Shown here: piece by piece, positions 8,124 to 16,750 of the stretch
How positions within the stretch are numbered: position 1 is the stretch's first letter
Layout: each line of letters starts with the position of its first letter
Assembly: GCF_949769225.1 (NCBI RefSeq)
Contig: NZ_CATKPB010000006.1
DNA from: Peptoniphilus_A genitalis
GTDB taxonomy: Bacteria > Bacillota > Clostridia > Tissierellales > Peptoniphilaceae
Strand: one strand, 5' to 3'
DNA: 64,000 bases
Made by a program: the position numbers and the translations under genes
The notes under the pieces: generated by a model
Database searches by the model: none
Seen by the model: only the letters and a program-made list of their open reading frames with translations
What the model was told of the DNA's origin: nothing

Positions 8124-8612
8124 GTGGAATATTGGGATGTATATGATAAAAAAGGAAAATGGAAGAGGCGAGTCATAAGAAAGGGCGAGCGTCTTAAGAA
8201 TAGTGATTACCACATTATTGTGGAGGGTTGGATCCTAAGAGATGATGGAAATTTTATTATCCAAAGAAGGTCTCTTAATAAAAAATCCTTTGCTGGCATG
8301 TGGTACTGCTCTGCAGGTGGGTCTGTTATATCGAGAGAGACTCCAAAGGAGGGCATGGTTCGTGAGTTCAAGGAAGAGCTTGGCATCGACATAAGGGAAG
8401 ATGAGCTCAAGCTCAAGAGGATAATCACTGAAAAAAACACAATATTTTATATTTTTCTAGTGCGTAAAAATGTTTCTCTTGATGAAATAGTCATGCAGGA
8501 GGAAGAGGTTATGGATGTAGACATAGCCAGCGTGGAAAAGATTCAACAAATGATTGAAGACAAAACTTTTATTGGACTTGATTACTACGAAAAATTTTTC
8601 AGAGGTATATAA
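8124..8612 (+). CDS. Nudix hydrolase
   Basis: 162 residues with a complete Nudix box (G-x5-E-x7-REUxEExGU) at about residues 66-88, where GSVISRE leads to REFKEELGI; it binds Mg2+ and cleaves nucleoside diphosphate-X bonds. The opening (EYWDVYDKKGKWKRR...) resembles Nudix proteins related to isopentenyl-diphosphate isomerase, but the substrate cannot be told. The start is GTG at 8124 with AAGGAG at 8111-8116. It is a single gene closed by a terminator immediately after its stop. Confidence 0.9.
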   Translation: MEYWDVYDKKGKWKRRVIRKGERLKNSDYHIIVEGWILRDDGNFIIQRRSLNKKSFAGMWYCSAGGSVISRETPKEGMVREFKEELGIDIREDELKLKRIITEKNTIFYIFLVRKNVSLDEIVMQEEEVMDVDIASVEKIQQMIEDKTFIGLDYYEKFFRGI

Positions 8613-8613
8613 T

Positions 8614-8636
8614 CGTCTCAATTGAGGCGTTTTTTT
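8614..8636 (+). terminator. Terminator after the Nudix gene
   Basis: The stem CGTCTC-AATT-GAGGCG (8614-8629, one G-U pair) is followed by seven T. It lies directly upstream of the cysS ribosome binding site. Confidence 0.8.
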
Positions 8637-8648
8637 ATAGGAGGATTT

Positions 8649-10046
8649 ATGAAATTATACAATACTCTAACGAGGAAAAAGGAAGACTTTGTTCCCATTA
8701 AGGAAGGCGAAGTTGGAATCTACAACTGTGGTCCAACTGTTTACAACTTTATCCACGTTGGTAACGCAAGGCCTCTAGTTGTCTTTGATACCTTGAGAAG
8801 GTACTTTGACTACAAGGGGATGAAGGTTAAGTTTGTAGTTAACTTTACAGATATTGACGACAAGATGATTAACAAGGCAAATGATGAAGGCGTTAAGGTT
8901 TCTGACATTGCTGAGAGATATATAAAAGAATTTAAAAAGGATGCAGGTGGACTCCACCTTTATGACTATGAAACTATAAATCCTAGGGCAACTGAACACA
9001 TTGATGAAATTATAGACTTCATCCAAACCCTAATTGACAAGGGTGCAGCTTATGTTTCCAATGGAGATGTCTACTTTGACATTAGCCATGCCAAGGACTA
9101 TGGCAAGCTTTCAAAGAAAAATCTTGAAGACCTAATCTCTGGCCACAGGGTCGATGTCAATGACAACAAGAAAAACCCACAAGACTTTGCCCTTTGGAAG
9201 AATAAAAAAGAAGGAGAACCCTACTGGCAAGCACCTTGGGGAGAAGGAAGACCTGGCTGGCACATTGAGTGTTCTGTAATGGCAAAGACTATAATTGGAG
9301 ACAACATTGACATCCATACTGGTGGCGAGGACCTGCAGTTCCCTCACCACGAAAATGAAATTGCCCAATCAGAAACTTGTAACGGAGTTCCCTTTGCCAA
9401 CTACTGGCTTCACAATGGAATGATAACTGTTGACAATGAAAAGATGTCAAAATCCAAGGGCAACTTCTTTACAGTTAGAGAAATATCTGAAGAGTTTGAC
9501 CTAGAAGTTTTGAGGTTTTTCCTTTTGACAACTCAATACCGTTCACCAATTAACTTCTCAAGAGAAGTAATGGAACAAACAAAAAATTCAAGCAAGAGAC
9601 TTTACAATGCAAAGTACAAGCTTGAAGATGCCATAGAAAAAACTTCTGTAGAAAAGATGACAGAAGAGGAAGAAAATTTATTAAAGGGCTATGACAAGCA
9701 CATTGAAAAGTTTGAAACAGCTATGGAAGATGATTTAAACACAGCTGATGCCATTACAGCAATCTTTGACCTAGTTAAGGACATCAACTTAAATCTTGAT
9801 GAAAATTCTTCAAGGGAAGTCCTAGAAAAATCACTAGAACTTCTTAAGAAGCTCACTAAGGTTCTTGGAATTATGGAAGAAGAAAGAGAAGAAATATCAG
9901 ACGATATCGAAGAACTTATCAAGGAAAGAAATGAAGCTAGGAAGAACAAGAACTTTGCTAGGGCAGATGAAATTCGTGATGAGTTAAAGAATATGGGAAT
10001 TGAAATAGAAGATACGAGAAGTGGAACAACTTGGAAGAGAATTTAA
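8649..10046 (+). CDS. cysS: Cysteinyl-tRNA synthetase
   Basis: Charges tRNA-Cys with cysteine in two ATP-dependent steps; cytosolic class I synthetase. The chosen start at 8649 (MKLYNTLTRKKEDFV) follows AGGAGG; an in-frame upstream TTG at 8622 lies inside the preceding terminator and is rejected. 465 residues. The HIGH motif appears as HVGN near residue 36, KMSKS near 265, and the zinc ligands are the Cys of CGPTVYN, the Cys of WHIEC and the FPHHENE region. First gene of a cluster cysS-mrnC-thyX-rlmB-yacP that matches the common Firmicute order. mrnC overlaps its last 16 bp. Confidence 0.97.
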   Translation: MKLYNTLTRKKEDFVPIKEGEVGIYNCGPTVYNFIHVGNARPLVVFDTLRRYFDYKGMKVKFVVNFTDIDDKMINKANDEGVKVSDIAERYIKEFKKDAGGLHLYDYETINPRATEHIDEIIDFIQTLIDKGAAYVSNGDVYFDISHAKDYGKLSKKNLEDLISGHRVDVNDNKKNPQDFALWKNKKEGEPYWQAPWGEGRPGWHIECSVMAKTIIGDNIDIHTGGEDLQFPHHENEIAQSETCNGVPFANYWLHNGMITVDNEKMSKSKGNFFTVREISEEFDLEVLRFFLLTTQYRSPINFSREVMEQTKNSSKRLYNAKYKLEDAIEKTSVEKMTEEEENLLKGYDKHIEKFETAMEDDLNTADAITAIFDLVKDINLNLDENSSREVLEKSLELLKKLTKVLGIMEEEREEISDDIEELIKERNEARKNKNFARADEIRDELKNMGIEIEDTRSGTTWKRI

Positions 10047-10438
10047 ATTTTTTAGAAGTCAAAAATTACACTGAAGCTGAGGTAAGGGAGCTAAGCCCCC
10101 TTGCCCTAGCCTATATAGGTGATGCTTGTTTTGAAATCTTAGTTAGGAGTGAAATCTTGGATATAAGAAAGAACCCCAACAAGCTTCACAGGGAAAGTAT
10201 AAGGTATGTAAGGGCCAAGGGCCAAAGAGAACTTTTTGAAAAAATAGAAAATATCTTAACAGAAGATGAAATGAGAATTTTTAAGAGGGGAAGAAATGCC
10301 AAGTCCCACACAGTTCCCAAGAATGCAGACCCAATAGATTATAGGATTGCAACTGGAGTGGAGGCCCTTTACGGCTACCTCTACCTCTTAAAGAGATACG
10401 ATAGGATTAGAGACTTATTTAAGGAGATGATAGGATGA
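10031..10438 (+). CDS. mrnC: Mini-ribonuclease III
   Basis: Removes 3' and 5' ends from 23S rRNA precursor; a dimeric RNase III catalytic domain without a dsRNA-binding domain. 135 residues, close to the Bacillus enzyme. The active-site segment LALAYIGDACFE lies at about residues 23-34, RGRNAK near 88 and EALYGYLYL near 113. The start is TTG at 10031 within the end of cysS; no later start keeps the conserved N-terminus. It overlaps thyX by 4 bp. Confidence 0.92.
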   Translation: MEENLNFLEVKNYTEAEVRELSPLALAYIGDACFEILVRSEILDIRKNPNKLHRESIRYVRAKGQRELFEKIENILTEDEMRIFKRGRNAKSHTVPKNADPIDYRIATGVEALYGYLYLLKRYDRIRDLFKEMIG

Positions 10439-11196
10439 AGGTAAAAATTATTTCCCACACAATTGATCCAGATAAGACAATTGCTGCGGCTGCTAAACTT
10501 TGCTATTCAAGAGTTGGTGTTGAAGAAATTACGGAAAATTTGACAGAGGAATCTACAGAAAAGTTTTTAAATAGACTTATGTCCTTTTCTCACTTATCAC
10601 CACTTGAACACGTTAGCTTTACCTTTGCCATTGAAGGGGTTTCAAGGACTCTCACTCATCAACTTGTAAGACACAGACTTGCATCCTATTCACAACAGTC
10701 ACAAAGGTATGTAAAACTTGATTCCTTTGAATACATTATTCCACCTCAAATTGAAAGAAATGAGGAAGCAAAAAAAGTTTTTATAGAAGCTATGAAGAGG
10801 GACCAAGAGGACTACGACAAGCTAGTTGAAATCTTAGTAGAAGAAAATGCAAGACCACTAATAGCAGAGGGTATGGATGAGGCCAAGGCGAGAAAGTCTG
10901 TAGAAAAAATGTCCATTGAAGATGCTAGATATGTCTTCCCTAATGCTTGTGAGACAAAAATTGTTGTCACAATGAATGTTAGAACTCTCCAACACTTCTT
11001 CACAGTTAGATGTTGCGAAAGAGCCCAATGGGAAATTAGAGACCTTGCAACAGAAATGCTTAGAGAAGTAAAGGAAGTGGCTCCACTATTATTTAGGGAT
11101 GAAGGGCCAGCTTGTGTAAGTGGACCATGCCCTGAAGGAAACATGACTTGCGGCAAGGCAAAAGAAATTAGAGAGAAGTTTAAGAATTTAAAATGA
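10435..11196 (+). CDS. thyX: FAD-dependent thymidylate synthase
   Basis: Makes dTMP from dUMP using methylene-THF, NADPH and FAD. 253 residues. The ThyX signature RHR-x7-S is at about residues 79-89 (RHRLASYSQQS). C-terminal cysteine-rich segment ACVSGPCPEGNMTCGKAK is unusual in composition but in frame. No thyA is seen in the window. Start and stop overlap mrnC and rlmB by 4 bp each, indicating tight coupling. It uses the same folate pool as the first genes of the window. Confidence 0.96.
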   Translation: MKVKIISHTIDPDKTIAAAAKLCYSRVGVEEITENLTEESTEKFLNRLMSFSHLSPLEHVSFTFAIEGVSRTLTHQLVRHRLASYSQQSQRYVKLDSFEYIIPPQIERNEEAKKVFIEAMKRDQEDYDKLVEILVEENARPLIAEGMDEAKARKSVEKMSIEDARYVFPNACETKIVVTMNVRTLQHFFTVRCCERAQWEIRDLATEMLREVKEVAPLLFRDEGPACVSGPCPEGNMTCGKAKEIREKFKNLK

Positions 11197-11900
11197 AATA
11201 TATATACGGAAGAGGCCCCGTTATGGAGGCCATTAAAAATGAGGAAGTAGAAAAAATTTATGTAGGGAAAAATGCTAGTGGGTCTATTAAAAAAATTATT
11301 GGTATGGCAAGAGATGCAAAGGTCCCTACAGTTACAAGTGACAATGAAAAGCTAGAAGAACTTGCTGGCACAAAAAACCACCAAGCAGTGGTTGCTCTTG
11401 TAAGTGACTTTGAATATATTGAGCTTGAAGATCTAATAAGAAAGTTAGAAGACAAGGAAGATGCAAGGATTTTCATACTTGATAAGATAGAAGATCCTCA
11501 CAACTTTGGGGCAATAGCAAGAAGTTGTAACTTCTTTGGAATTGATGCCATAATCTTCCCAAACAGGAGGGCTGCGACAGTAAACGACACTGTAGTAAAA
11601 TCTTCCGCTGGTGCAATTTATGACATTGATGTATGCAAGGTTTCAAATATTTCTCAGTCCATTGACAAGTTAAAAGAAGCAGGCTTTTGGATTTACGCAA
11701 CAGATCTTGAGGGAGAAGATATAAGAGAGTGCGACTTCTCTGGCAAGGCAGCTGTAGTTATAGGCAACGAAGGCAAGGGAGTTTCAAAAAATATTTTGAA
11801 GAACTCAGACAAGACTATAACTATTCCAAACTTTTCTGATTTTGATTCCCTTAATGCCTCAGTCGCAGCAGCAATTGTAATGTATGAGATTAGAAGATAA
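11193..11900 (+). CDS. rlmB: 23S rRNA (guanosine-2'-O)-methyltransferase, SpoU/RlmB type
   Basis: 2'-O-methylates a guanosine in 23S rRNA (G2251 in E. coli numbering) using S-adenosylmethionine. 235 residues: an N-terminal substrate-binding domain (YIYGRGPVMEAIKN), then a SpoU knot domain with LDKIEDPHNFGAIARSC near 90, VIGNEGKGVS near 187 and the C-terminal SLNASVAAAIVMYE. The neighbours cysS, mrnC and yacP are the usual ones. Exact target site is assumed from the family. Confidence 0.93.
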   Translation: MKYIYGRGPVMEAIKNEEVEKIYVGKNASGSIKKIIGMARDAKVPTVTSDNEKLEELAGTKNHQAVVALVSDFEYIELEDLIRKLEDKEDARIFILDKIEDPHNFGAIARSCNFFGIDAIIFPNRRAATVNDTVVKSSAGAIYDIDVCKVSNISQSIDKLKEAGFWIYATDLEGEDIRECDFSGKAAVVIGNEGKGVSKNILKNSDKTITIPNFSDFDSLNASVAAAIVMYEIRR

Positions 11901-11912
11901 TAGAGCATAAAA

Positions 11913-12458
11913 ATGAGAAGGCGAGCAAGTAGGTACAAAAGAGATGTAAACTATCTCTTTGTAGACGGATACAATATAATAAATTCTTGGCAACCCCTAA
12001 TAGAATTAAAAAATGTGTCCCTTGAAGATGCGAGGAATGAGTTAATTGATATAATGATTGAATTTTCTCACACAAGAAGGGAGCACATAATCCTAGTCTT
12101 TGATGCCTACTTGGTGAAAAAATCTGGAGGCAAGACTTACAAGAAAGATGGGATTGATGTGATCTTTACCAAGGAGTTTGAGACAGCAGACCATTATATT
12201 GAAAGGCAGCTAGATGAAATAGGAAGGCTCACCAATGTTCGTGTAGCTACAAGTGACAATGTGGAGCAGCAAATAATTTTATCTCGTGGCGGGACTAGGA
12301 TCTCTGCAAGAGAGCTTGAGGCTGAAGTAAATAATTCCAAAAACAAGGTGAATTACGTTGCCAAAAGACTAAAGGAAGAAAGGGTTACAGCCCTTGATGA
12401 AGATATAATTCATAAACTTATAAAATTAAAGCACGATATGTCAAAGAAGAATAGTTAG
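11913..12458 (+). CDS. NYN-domain ribonuclease, YacP/Rae1 family
   Basis: 181 residues resembling Bacillus YacP (Rae1), a ribosome-associated endonuclease that cuts some mRNAs during translation. The acidic PIN/NYN core is visible: LFVDGYNIINSW near residue 15, LVFDAY near 60, a D/E pair near 94 and VATSDN near 115. The N-terminus carries an unusual basic start (MRRRASRYKRDV), and the Shine-Dalgarno signal is weak, so the true start is uncertain. Its place after rlmB matches the Firmicute order. Confidence 0.85.
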   Translation: MRRRASRYKRDVNYLFVDGYNIINSWQPLIELKNVSLEDARNELIDIMIEFSHTRREHIILVFDAYLVKKSGGKTYKKDGIDVIFTKEFETADHYIERQLDEIGRLTNVRVATSDNVEQQIILSRGGTRISARELEAEVNNSKNKVNYVAKRLKEERVTALDEDIIHKLIKLKHDMSKKNS

Positions 12459-12468
12459 GAGGTTTAAT

Positions 12469-13482
12469 ATGAAGTGCAGAAATTGTGGAAAAGAAAATAA
12501 AGAAGATGCTTTATTTTGTATGGACTGTGGTCACGATTTAAGGGAAGATAGAGATTTTTCTAAAACAGAAATAATAAATAAGGACCACAATTATTATGAA
12601 GAAGATGATGATAACATAGTAAAGAATAATTCCTTTAAAGATGACTCCATGGGCTTAAAACAAAAGGGCCTAGTCTTTGGAATAGTTGTTGTTGGATTAT
12701 TAGCTTTCTCCCTAATATTTAATTTTGGATTTAGCAAGTACAAGTACTCAAAACTTGAGACATCTGCAAAGGCTAATCTTGAAGCAAAGAATTATAAGGA
12801 AGCTAGAGAAAAATTTAGCCAACTATATGAAAAGTCCTCTAAGCAAAAGTACTTAGATGAAATCAATAACATTGATAAAATTTTAGAAACAAAGGACCTT
12901 TTAACTAAGGCCAATAAAAAATATGAAGCAAGAGACTATGAAGCTTCACTTGCCAACCTAAAGGAAATTCAAGTTGAAGACGACGATGAATTGCAAGAAA
13001 AGGTTGATGGACTCATTGAGAAGAACTACGCTGGAATGAAGTCTGAAATAATGCAACTTAAGTCTAGTAGAAATTATGATGGAGCAATCAACAGGTTAAA
13101 CGAATACCTTGCTCTTGATCCTGACAATGCAGACTTTAAAAAGATGCTAGAAGAAATAAATCTTGAAAGGACAGACAACGAAAAGAAGGCTCAAGAAGAA
13201 AGTGAAGCTACAAAACAAAAGGCAAGAGCTGATGAGTTAGAAGCTCAAATACAAAGACTTCAAAATCGTGAAGTATCAAGCTTAGTTGGCACTTATCAAT
13301 TTGTAACTTCAGGCAAGGCAAATGTAAGAAGTGGACCAGGATTTGCCTACAGCATCTCTTACGTTCTTCACAGAGGCGACCCAGTTTACGTTTACGACAC
13401 TAAAAGATCTGATGGAAGAACTTGGTGTAACGTTGGTAACGGATGGATAAGTTACAGGACATTAAACGGCGAAGCAAAATAA
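12469..13482 (+). CDS. Zinc-ribbon, single-TM protein with C-terminal SH3 domain
   Basis: 337 residues. An N-terminal zinc ribbon has Cys3, Cys6, Cys17 and Cys20. An acidic stretch, one membrane segment at about 66-86, a helical region with TPR-like periodicity and coiled coil (about 90-265), and a bacterial SH3 domain (about 275-337, with NVRSGPGFAYS) follow. SH3b domains usually bind cell-wall peptides, which would place the C-terminus outside and the ribbon inside. AGGAGG precedes the ATG. Function unknown; a wall-sensing or scaffold role is only a guess. Confidence 0.8.
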   Translation: MKCRNCGKENKEDALFCMDCGHDLREDRDFSKTEIINKDHNYYEEDDDNIVKNNSFKDDSMGLKQKGLVFGIVVVGLLAFSLIFNFGFSKYKYSKLETSAKANLEAKNYKEAREKFSQLYEKSSKQKYLDEINNIDKILETKDLLTKANKKYEARDYEASLANLKEIQVEDDDELQEKVDGLIEKNYAGMKSEIMQLKSSRNYDGAINRLNEYLALDPDNADFKKMLEEINLERTDNEKKAQEESEATKQKARADELEAQIQRLQNREVSSLVGTYQFVTSGKANVRSGPGFAYSISYVLHRGDPVYVYDTKRSDGRTWCNVGNGWISYRTLNGEAK

Positions 13483-13490
13483 TAAAAATT

Positions 13491-13517
13491 AGACAGTCGA
13501 GAGGCTGTCTTTTTTTA
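13491..13517 (+). terminator. Terminator after the SH3 protein gene
   Basis: AGACAG (13491-13496) pairs with CTGTCT (13505-13510), followed by T to 13517. It closes the cysS-to-SH3 gene run. Confidence 0.85.
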
Positions 13518-13622
13518 TGCTCTTTTATAAGCTCTTTATAAATAGAAAGAATTTTATTTTAAAATATAAAATTTTTATTTAAGAAGATGTAAATAAATGT
13601 AAGTTGTGAAGTGAAAATAATA

Positions 13623-13697
13623 TTTTAATAAGGAAGCAAGAACTGCATTTTAATAGAGAAGTCAGAACTATTTTTTAATAAAGAAGTAAGAACTATA
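13623..13697. repeat. Three tandem 25-bp imperfect repeats
   Basis: Units 13623-13647, 13648-13672 and 13673-13697 are each exactly 25 bp, pattern TTTTAATA(A/G)(A/G)GAAG then C/T, n, A/G-GAACT. They lie in a 396-bp A/T-rich gap between the SH3 gene and the feo operon. A related single unit is at 4616-4639. There are no spacers, so it is not CRISPR. Confidence 0.75.
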
Positions 13698-13812
13698 TTT
13701 TTATTTATAAGTAATAATCAGTTATTAATCAAACAATTAAAAAAAAGAAAAATTTTTAAAATATTAATAATATTAAGTATCTGCTCATTTTTAAAGAATC
13801 AATCGTATTAAA

Positions 13813-13860
13813 TTGAATTTTATGTTAACTATGGTATAATGTTTAAGCAAACGATAATCA
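13813..13860 (+). promoter_or_regulatory. Promoter of the feo operon
   Basis: TTGAAT (13813-13818) and TATAAT (13835-13840) with a 16-bp spacer. Just downstream ACGATAATCA (13851-13860) resembles half of a Fur box, which would suit iron repression; the other half is poor, so the operator is tentative. Confidence 0.65.
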
Positions 13861-13913
13861 AATTCAAATATTAATTTATTTTAATAAAATAAAAACAAGA
13901 AACGAGTGGTTAA

Positions 13914-14144
13914 ATGCTTAGCTTAGTAATGGCGCCCTTAAATGTTAATTATAAGATTTTAAGGATTAAGTCTTTAGGAGATAGTAATATAACTGAGTCT
14001 CACCTGGCTAATCTTGGTTTTGTCAAAGATGCAGTTATAAAGGTTGTTAATGAGAACGATGGAAACTTAATTGTATATGTTAAAGATTCCAGAGTTGCAT
14101 TAGGTAAGGATATTGCAAAAAAAATATTGGTAGAGGAGTTGTAA
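13914..14144 (+). CDS. feoA: FeoA-domain protein, first copy
   Basis: 76 residues, an SH3-like FeoA domain thought to modulate the FeoB ferrous iron channel. ATG at 13914 (MLSLVMAPLNVNYKIL); a second ATG at 13929 would give a form nearer the usual N-terminus, and neither has a strong ribosome binding site. It lies 3 bp before a second feoA and belongs to the same operon as feoB. Confidence 0.85.
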   Translation: MLSLVMAPLNVNYKILRIKSLGDSNITESHLANLGFVKDAVIKVVNENDGNLIVYVKDSRVALGKDIAKKILVEEL

Positions 14145-14147
14145 GAA

Positions 14148-14390
14148 TTGATTACACTAAAGGATGCAGTTGTAGGAAAATACTACATCGTTAAAAAAAT
14201 CAATGGTTCTGGTCCTTTAAAAAGAAGGATAATGGACATGGGTATTACAAAAAATTCAGAAATTTACATAAGGAAGGTAGCGCCACTAGGCGATCCTGTG
14301 CAAATTAATATTAGGAATTATGAACTTAGCATTAGAAAAGCAGATGCTGAGTTAATTACAATTGAAGAAACAGAAAAGAAGGAGGACTAA
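14148..14390 (+). CDS. feoA: FeoA-domain protein, second copy
   Basis: 80 residues. It shows the better FeoA pattern: LKRRIMDMGITKNSEIYIRKVAPLGDP with the conserved GDP turn and an I-R-R-like C-terminal strand. The start is TTG at 14148 behind GAGGAG (14133-14138). It ends 1 bp before the feoB ATG and carries the feoB ribosome binding site (AAGGAGG) in its last codons. Paired unfused feoA genes ahead of feoB are common in Clostridia-like bacteria. Confidence 0.9.
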   Translation: MITLKDAVVGKYYIVKKINGSGPLKRRIMDMGITKNSEIYIRKVAPLGDPVQINIRNYELSIRKADAELITIEETEKKED

Positions 14391-14391
14391 G

Positions 14392-16539
14392 ATGGCTATT
14401 ACTATTGCACTTGCCGGAAACCCCAACAGTGGTAAGTCCACTCTTTTCAACAACTTAACTGGTTCAAATCAATATGTTGGTAACTGGCCAGGGGTAACAG
14501 TTGAAAAAAAGACTGGTAAGTATAAAAAAGATAAGGACGTAAGTTTTACAGATTTACCGGGAATTTATTCCCTTTCACCTTACACATTAGAAGAAGTTGT
14601 TTCCAGGGATTATTTATTAAATGAAAAACCTGATGTAATTATTGATGTTATTGACGCATCAAATATAGAAAGAAACTTGTATCTTGCAACACAATTAAGA
14701 GAAATAGGAATTCCACTTATTGCTGCTCTTAACATGATGGACGTTGTGGAAAAGAACAAGGACTTTATTGATGCTGATAAATTATCAGAAATTTTACAAT
14801 GTAAGGTTGTAGAAATTTCTGCTTTAAAGAACAGAAACATTGATGAATTAATTACTGAAGCGAAGAGCATCGCTGGAAAGCAAAATAATGAAATAAAAAC
14901 TTTTACAGATGACATAGAAACAGCTCTTCAAGAAATTGAAAACTTCAGTCAAATTAAAGATCTTAGTTCAAAAAGATGGCTTGCTATTAAACTTTTCGAA
15001 GATGACGAAAAAGTTGTTAAGGCCTACAAGTTAAATGATCAAGAAAAAAATAGACTTGAAGAGATAAGAACTAGTCTTGAAGAAAAATACGATGATGATG
15101 CAGAAGGTATCATAACAGATGCTAGATATGAATTCGTAACTGGAGTTGTTAAAGAATCTGTTAAGAAGAATAACAGGGGACTAACTCCTTCTGATAAAAT
15201 CGATAAAATTGTTACAAATAGATTTTTGGCAATTCCAATTTTTGCAGCAATAATGATAGTAGTTTATTGGTTCGCTGTAAAGGTTGTTGGAGGACCTGTC
15301 ACTGATTGGGTTAACGACACCTTCTTTAGTGATATAGTTGGCGGCAGTGTTCAAAGCTTCTTAGAAGGAGCAGGAGTAGCTGAATGGTTAACTTCACTAA
15401 TAGTTGATGGTATCATAGGTGGTGTTGGTGCTGTTCTTGGTTTCTTACCAGTAATTGTTTCCCTATTCCTATGTATCGCAATCCTTGAAGACTGCGGTTA
15501 TATGTCAAGAATTGCCTTTATCCTAGATAGAATCTTTAGAAGATTTGGTCTATCAGGTAAATCCTTTATCCCAATCTTAATTGGTACAGGTTGTTCAGTA
15601 CCAGCAATTATGGGAACAAGAACTATTGAAAATGACAATGACAGGAAGATGACAATTATGGTTTCATCCTTCATGCCATGTGGAGCAAAGACAGCTATTA
15701 TTGCACTTTTTGCAGCTTTCTTTGGTGATGTATGGTGGTACGGACCTATTTGGTACTTTGGTGGTATCTTAGCGGTAATTGTGTCAGGTGTTATGTTAAA
15801 GAAAACTAACTTATTCCGTGGAGATCCAGCACCATTCGTAATGGAACTTCCAGAATATCACGTACCTTCAGCATACAATGTATTTAGAGCAACTTACTAT
15901 AGAGGAAAGGCCTTCGTTATTAAGGCTGGTACAATAATTCTTCTAATGACAGTTTTAATTTGGTTCGCAAAGAACATTTCAGTAGAAGGACACTTCGTAA
16001 ACTTTGATGAAGCATCAACAGATTCAATTCTTGCCTTCATTGGAAAGAAACTTGCCTTTATCTTTACACCACTTGGATTTGGTAACTGGATGGCAGCTGT
16101 TTCAACTATCCTTGGTCTAGTAGCAAAGGAAGTAGTTGTAGGAACTTACGGAGTTGTTGCAGGTCTTGGAGATGTAGAAGATAACGTAGCACCACTTGTA
16201 CAATTGCTACACACACAATTTAATGTTGTTACAGTATTCTCCTTTGTATTCTTCAACCAATTAACTATACCTTGCTTCGCAACAATGGGGGCAATTAAGT
16301 CTGAAATGGGATCATATAAGGGCTTCATTGTAGCAACTACCTATCAACTAGTATTCTCATACACAGTAGCTCTTATGATTTATCAATTTGGTAGAGTCCT
16401 AGTATTAAAAGAAGCCTTTAACCTAGGAACAGGAGTTGCTATTGCAATCCTACTTGTTTACCTATACTTTATCTTTAGACCAGATAGGGTAAAGGAAAAA
16501 GAGTATGGTGCTTATAAAAAAAGTCAGTACGGAATTTAA
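14392..16539 (+). CDS. feoB: Ferrous iron transporter FeoB
   Basis: Imports Fe2+ across the cytoplasmic membrane. Start at 14392 (MAITIALAGNPNSGKST) directly after AAGGAGG; an upstream in-frame start overlaps feoA and is rejected. 715 residues. A cytosolic G domain has G1 GNPNSGKST (residues 8-16), G3 DLPG near 57, G4 NMMD near 117 and an SAL G5; a helical domain to about 270 follows, then the membrane region with the paired Gate motifs including GTGCSVPAIMGTR and SFMPCGAKT. Complete and intact. Confidence 0.97.
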   Translation: MAITIALAGNPNSGKSTLFNNLTGSNQYVGNWPGVTVEKKTGKYKKDKDVSFTDLPGIYSLSPYTLEEVVSRDYLLNEKPDVIIDVIDASNIERNLYLATQLREIGIPLIAALNMMDVVEKNKDFIDADKLSEILQCKVVEISALKNRNIDELITEAKSIAGKQNNEIKTFTDDIETALQEIENFSQIKDLSSKRWLAIKLFEDDEKVVKAYKLNDQEKNRLEEIRTSLEEKYDDDAEGIITDARYEFVTGVVKESVKKNNRGLTPSDKIDKIVTNRFLAIPIFAAIMIVVYWFAVKVVGGPVTDWVNDTFFSDIVGGSVQSFLEGAGVAEWLTSLIVDGIIGGVGAVLGFLPVIVSLFLCIAILEDCGYMSRIAFILDRIFRRFGLSGKSFIPILIGTGCSVPAIMGTRTIENDNDRKMTIMVSSFMPCGAKTAIIALFAAFFGDVWWYGPIWYFGGILAVIVSGVMLKKTNLFRGDPAPFVMELPEYHVPSAYNVFRATYYRGKAFVIKAGTIILLMTVLIWFAKNISVEGHFVNFDEASTDSILAFIGKKLAFIFTPLGFGNWMAAVSTILGLVAKEVVVGTYGVVAGLGDVEDNVAPLVQLLHTQFNVVTVFSFVFFNQLTIPCFATMGAIKSEMGSYKGFIVATTYQLVFSYTVALMIYQFGRVLVLKEAFNLGTGVAIAILLVYLYFIFRPDRVKEKEYGAYKKSQYGI

Positions 16540-16560
16540 TTAATTTAAGAGGGTGAAAAT

Positions 16561-16701
16561 ATGGCTAACATAATAGTTGGAGCTGTAGTTTTAATTTTAA
16601 TTGTTTTTGCAGTTAAAAAAGTTATTAAAAGCAAGGGATCTTGTGATTGTGGTTGTGACGCTTGTCATGGATCATGCTCAACAGATCACTTACACAAATA
16701 A
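16561..16701 (+). CDS. FeoB-associated Cys-rich membrane protein
   Basis: 46 residues, too short for ordinary gene calling. One membrane segment (about residues 4-18, IIVGAVVLILIVFAV), a Lys-rich linker, then a Cys cluster CDCGCDACHGSC and a His-containing end. This is the pattern of the small Cys-rich proteins found behind feoB, which probably bind iron at the membrane face. GAGGGTG precedes the ATG and the gene follows feoB by 21 bp. Confidence 0.88.
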   Translation: MANIIVGAVVLILIVFAVKKVIKSKGSCDCGCDACHGSCSTDHLHK

Positions 16702-16710
16702 AATTATTAA

Positions 16711-16750
16711 AGGAATATCTTTTAGGAGGTATTCCTTTTTTTTTTTTTTT
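16711..16750 (+). terminator. Terminator of the feo operon
   Basis: AGGAATA (16711-16717) pairs with TATTCCT (16730-16736), followed by about fifteen T to 16750. The remnant of the ISL3 element begins immediately after the T run. Confidence 0.88.

Noticed and set aside
7914..8213. 99-residue minus-strand ORF across the Nudix leader
   Set aside because: No ribosome binding site or family trait, and it is antisense to the Nudix start; the hairpin inside it is better viewed as RNA structure.
8622..8648. Upstream TTG start for cysS
   Set aside because: Falls inside the Nudix terminator and adds residues not found at the family N-terminus; ATG 8649 has AGGAGG.
10812..11156. 114-residue minus-strand ORF
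   Set aside because: Antisense to thyX, no ribosome binding site, Ser-rich composition typical of shadows.
13623..13697. Tandem repeats as a CRISPR array
   Set aside because: Units abut with no spacers and no cas gene is near.
16734..16750. Long T run as a slippage switch
   Set aside because: It follows a good stem and ends the feo operon, so it is a terminator tract.
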